Below are positions 61,176-64,000 of a DNA stretch of 64,000 nt, piece after piece. The DNA lies in assembly GCF_965263005.1 (NCBI RefSeq), contig NZ_OZ253579.1, positions 2,604,001 to 2,668,000 of the forward strand, read 5' to 3'. This stretch comes from Rariloculus sp965263005 (lineage in GTDB: Bacteria; Pseudomonadota; Gammaproteobacteria; Steroidobacterales; Rariloculaceae). Within the stretch, counting starts at the first letter, position 1, and every line of letters begins with the position of its first letter. Below the pieces are notes generated by a model that worked only from the letters and a program-made list of their open reading frames with translations, was not told where the DNA came from and searched no databases. The translations under genes and the position numbers were made by a program.

Positions 61176-62824
61176 TGCTACGACCAACAGCTCCCGCACT
61201 GATCGCGCTCGTGTTGATGGCGCAGACGCTCGATGCCCAGGTGACGTCCGAGCGGCTGCTCAACACGACGAACGAACCTCAGAACTGGCTGACTTACTCC
61301 GGAAATTACTCGAGTACCCGCCACAGTCCGCTCAGCCAGATTGATCCCTCCAATATCGACGAACTCGAGCTCAAGTGGGTGTTTCAAGCCCGGTCGCTCG
61401 AGAAGTTCGAGACGACTCCGCTCGTCGTCGACGGCATCATGTATCTGACCGAGGCGCCGAACACTGTGGTCGCGCTCGATCCGGTTTTCGGCCGGGTCTT
61501 CTGGAAGTACGAGCACACGCCGTCTTCGGAATCCCGGCCGTGCTGCGGCCGCGTGAACCGCGGCGTCGCTATCCTCGGCGAGACGTTGTTCATGGCAACG
61601 ATCGACGCCCAACTCATCGCGATCGACACCATTTCAGGCCAGCCCATCTGGCAGACCACGGTCGCCGATCCGACCCTCGGCTACGCGATGACACTTGCGC
61701 CGCTCGTGATCGACGACAAGGTCGTCGTCGGCGTCGCGGGCGGCGAGTTCGGCATCCGCGGCTACATCTCGGCCTTCGACGCGGCCACGGGCGAGGAGGT
61801 CTGGCGTTTCTACACGATCCCCGGCCCCGGCGAACCGGGCCACGAGACCTGGGAGGGCGGCGGCGACGCCTGGATGCACGGCGGCGCGTCGGTCTGGCTC
61901 ACCGGATCGTACGATCCGGAGCTCAACCTCACGTATTGGGGCATCGGCAATCCGGGGCCTGACTGGAACCCTGCGCAGCGGCCCGGAGACAACCTCTACT
62001 CCGACAGCGTCGTCGCGCTCGACGCCGACACGGGCGAGCTCGTGTGGCACTTCCAGTTCACGCCGGGCGATCCCTATGACTACGACTCCGTGCAGATCGC
62101 CGTGCTTGCGGATATCGACATTCCGGAGTTCAGCAGCGGCAAGCTCATGCTCTGGGCGAACCGCAACGGTTTCTTCTACGTCCTCGACCGCGAGACTGGC
62201 GAGTTCATCAGCGGAGAGCCGTTCGTCCGAGTCAATTGGGCGAGCGGTCTCGACGAGAGCGGGCGACCGATCGAGACTCCGCAACCCCTCGGCGAGACGA
62301 CCTATCCGTGTGTTGCAGGCGGCACCAACTGGTATTCGCCGTCCTACAGCCCGAGCACCGAGCTTTTCTACGTCACGGCCTGGGATGGATGCGGTTCCGT
62401 ATTTCGGCCGGTCGAAGTCGAATACCGGCCCGGCCAACGGTTCCTCGGCGGCAGGCCGACGAGCCCGAATCCCGGAGCGCCGGGCCTCGCGGGCCTCGAA
62501 CGCGGGCCGATCAACAACTGGACCGACGAACGGGGCACCGGCGCCATCATCGCGATCGATCCGAGAACGCACGAGCACCGCTGGAGGTTCGACATGACCG
62601 ACGTGAGCAGCAGCGGGATCCTTACGACGGGCGCGAACCTGCTGTTCATGGGGAGCCGTGACGGCTACTTCCACGCGCTGGACGCGCGCAGCGGCGAGCT
62701 GCTGTGGAGAACGACTCTCGGCGGACCGTTCGCGAACGGTCCGATGACGTACGAAGCCGGCGGCTCACAATTCGTCGCCGTTGCCTCGGGAAACGGGCTG
62801 TTCGTCTTCGGTCTGCGGGAGTAG
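61175..62824 (+). CDS. PQQ-dependent alcohol dehydrogenase-type quinoprotein
   Basis: 549 residues with signal peptide (ALIALVLMAQTLDAQ). An eight-bladed propeller begins NWLTYSGNYSSTRHSPLSQI; tryptophan-docking-type repeats recur (ALDADTGELVWHFQFTPGDP, SAFDAATGEEVWRFYTIPGP). The vicinal disulfide ring over PQQ is present (RPCCGRVNRGVAIL, ~114-116), and RPGDNLYSDSVVALD carries the catalytic Asp. No haem c domain is fused, consistent with the separate cytochrome just upstream. It oxidises alcohols or related substrates in the periplasm; PQQ synthesis genes are not in the window. Confidence 0.94.
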   Translation: MLRPTAPALIALVLMAQTLDAQVTSERLLNTTNEPQNWLTYSGNYSSTRHSPLSQIDPSNIDELELKWVFQARSLEKFETTPLVVDGIMYLTEAPNTVVALDPVFGRVFWKYEHTPSSESRPCCGRVNRGVAILGETLFMATIDAQLIAIDTISGQPIWQTTVADPTLGYAMTLAPLVIDDKVVVGVAGGEFGIRGYISAFDAATGEEVWRFYTIPGPGEPGHETWEGGGDAWMHGGASVWLTGSYDPELNLTYWGIGNPGPDWNPAQRPGDNLYSDSVVALDADTGELVWHFQFTPGDPYDYDSVQIAVLADIDIPEFSSGKLMLWANRNGFFYVLDRETGEFISGEPFVRVNWASGLDESGRPIETPQPLGETTYPCVAGGTNWYSPSYSPSTELFYVTAWDGCGSVFRPVEVEYRPGQRFLGGRPTSPNPGAPGLAGLERGPINNWTDERGTGAIIAIDPRTHEHRWRFDMTDVSSSGILTTGANLLFMGSRDGYFHALDARSGELLWRTTLGGPFANGPMTYEAGGSQFVAVASGNGLFVFGLRE

Positions 62825-62879
62825 CGGCGCCTGGCAGGCCGATGAATCTGCCGGTGCCTGTTTAACGCAAGCCGTCGGC

Positions 62880-63653
62880 TTATGCGCGCGCCGCCTTCAC
62901 CGCCTCCCAGGCGGCCTTGATCTGCTGCGTGCGCTCCGTTGCGGCCTTCATCATCTCGTCCGGGAGACCCTTGGCCGCGAGCTTGTCGGGGTGATGGCGG
63001 TTCATCATGCGTCGATACGCCCGCTTGACTGCGTCATCGGGAGCATCCGGCGATACTCCGAGCGTCGCGTAGGCGTCGTCGAGGGACGAACTCGCGCGGT
63101 GCCCCTCATTCACCGCGCGTGACCTGCGTTCGATCTCGATAAAATCTGCTGCGGACAACCCCAAACGTTGGGCGATGTGCTGGAGAACGCGCATCTCTGT
63201 CGGATGGATGGCGCCATCGGCCCATGCGGCCTCGAACTGGATCTCCACGAATACGCGCCTGATGTTTGAGCCGCGCAGGCATTCCTGGCGAAGCTGGTCG
63301 AGCACGCCATTCAGGTGAAAGCCGGCCGATTTGCCCTGGCTGAACAGCGCCTGGGCGGCGCGGCGCTGCTCGCCCGTAAGCCCGAACCGGTTCATCACGT
63401 CGCTGACCAGGCGAAGCTCGTCGGCCGTGACGCGCCCGTCTGCCTTGGAGATGTGCCCCATGACGCTGAATGCGGCGGCGAAGAACGCGATCTGAGCGCG
63501 CTCGGAGCCCTTTCCGGATGCCGCCTGACCGGAACTGGCCCAGCGCGCCGCACCGCCGAGGTTGCTTCCCAGCGCCGCGCCGATGATCGCTCCGATCGGC
63601 CCGCCAATCATGAAACCGAGCGTGCCCCCGACGAGTGTGGTCCACCAACTCAT
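62880..63653 (-). CDS. djlA: Co-chaperone DjlA
   Basis: 257 residues. An N-terminal membrane segment (TTLVGGTLGFMIGGPIGAII) with a Gly-rich dimerisation pattern, a TerB-like central domain (~55-175: FFAAAFSVMGHISKADGRVT), and a C-terminal J domain (~190-257) with YRRMMNRHHPDKLAAKGLPD containing HPD. It anchors DnaK at the inner membrane and in E. coli can induce colanic-acid synthesis. Divergent from the exported protein at the window edge. Confidence 0.94.
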   Translation of the reverse strand: MSWWTTLVGGTLGFMIGGPIGAIIGAALGSNLGGAARWASSGQAASGKGSERAQIAFFAAAFSVMGHISKADGRVTADELRLVSDVMNRFGLTGEQRRAAQALFSQGKSAGFHLNGVLDQLRQECLRGSNIRRVFVEIQFEAAWADGAIHPTEMRVLQHIAQRLGLSAADFIEIERRSRAVNEGHRASSSLDDAYATLGVSPDAPDDAVKRAYRRMMNRHHPDKLAAKGLPDEMMKAATERTQQIKAAWEAVKAARA

Positions 63654-63832
63654 GTTCTTTCGCCTGAAACCGAATTGCCGGATAGATTAACCGAGGTGCC
63701 CACACGCGGGACATAGCGTCGCTGCGTACGAGTCCGCGAAGCCGGATGCGTTGCGCAGTTTCACCGGATTGCGCGAAGGCGTGTGCGTCATGAGGCAGCG
63801 GCGTGCATACACTGAGAGCGCCGACGATCGGG

Positions 63833-63838
63833 TATAGT
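63833..63838 (+). promoter_or_regulatory. Possible -10 box of the last gene
   Basis: TATAGT (5 of 6) lies 34 bases before the GTG at 63873. No good -35 is at the correct distance. Confidence 0.3.
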
Positions 63839-63872
63839 CGGCCCGTCAACTCACAGGTCGCCGGAGACATCT

Positions 63873-64000
63873 GTGCTGAAGGAAGCAGTCAAAGTGACCG
63901 CAGGAAATCGCGGTAGCGCAGTCCGGGGATTTCTGGAGTCCGCAACGGCGGTACTGCTCCTTGCGTTCTGCAACGGCATGAGCGCCGCGGCGCAGGATGC
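63873..64000 (+). CDS. Exported protein, partial; possibly LPS-assembly protein LptD
   Basis: Only the first 42 residues are in the window, from GTG 63873: basic N-region (KEAVKVTAGNRGSAVRGF), hydrophobic core (ATAVLLLAFCNG) and an AAAQD-type cleavage site. The divergent djlA/lptD arrangement of gammaproteobacteria makes lptD the best guess, but nothing in the visible residues proves it. Confidence 0.5.
   Translation, partial: MLKEAVKVTAGNRGSAVRGFLESATAVLLLAFCNGMSAAAQD

Overview
The window is a GC-rich gammaproteobacterial chromosome segment. The evidence is the gene order hrcA-grpE-dnaK-dnaJ-dapB, nadK-recN, fur/bamE-rnfH-ratA and smpB-ssrA, a tmRNA tag that reads ANDDNYALAA, and djlA with a divergent gene for an exported protein. 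I cannot place it below class. TonB-receptor, DUF6152, PQQ-dehydrogenase and P450 genes fit a free-living aerobic, possibly marine or soil, lineage; that part is inference.

Layout. (1) 1-14485, minus strand: the first ~4,828 codons of one giant exported surface protein that runs off the left edge. It is built from Calx-beta-like, fibronectin III, cadherin-like, choice-of-anchor R and leucine-rich modules, with a promoter region and a 4 x 7-bp tandem repeat just before the start codon. (2) 14775-17992: a truncated sugar-transferase-like leader ORF coupled to a 1,024-residue protein with two glycosyltransferase family 2 domains. (3) 18307-19707: tandem LysR genes, the first cut off after its helix-turn-helix. 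(4) 19738-32459: conserved housekeeping block (heat-shock operon with a clear sigma-32-type promoter before dnaK, NAD kinase, RecN, Fur, BamE, RnfH, RatA, sodium symporter, SmpB, tmRNA). (5) 32446-38971: an island integrated at the 3' end of ssrA, bounded by 17-bp direct repeats. It carries a gutted integrase and a two-gene module: a DUF4143-type AAA ATPase overlapping a 1,382-residue NACHT/STAND-like NTPase that ends in a PD-(D/E)XK-like nuclease domain. This is the best candidate here for an undescribed (probably anti-phage) system. (6) 38979-43549: a second ssrA-type integrase, broken and interrupted by an intact IS21-family element, followed by a VapBC-like and a HigBA-like toxin-antitoxin pair. 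(7) 43878-51729: a DUF6152/EF-hand protein, an amidohydrolase-like protein lacking metal ligands, a two-component system, a higA fragment, an outer-membrane barrel, an IS3 remnant, an FAD monooxygenase and a truncated methyltransferase. (8) 51820-62824: TonB receptor, NatAB-like ABC exporter, then P450, methyltransferase, periplasmic metallo-beta-lactamase-fold enzyme, dihaem cytochrome c and PQQ dehydrogenase, all in one direction. (9) 62880-64000: djlA and the start of a divergent exported protein, possibly lptD.

How the parts relate. Blocks 4 and 9 are core chromosome. The ssrA locus has accumulated at least two integrated elements, and cargo survives while integrases decay. Three accessory operons (DUF4143/NTPase, vapBC, higBA) have predicted -10 boxes only 6-8 bases from their start codons, which suggests near-leaderless transcripts. 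In block 8 the cytochrome c and PQQ dehydrogenase overlap and probably form one periplasmic electron-transfer pair; the P450 and methyltransferase, 2 bases apart, look like tailoring or catabolic enzymes of the same transcription unit.
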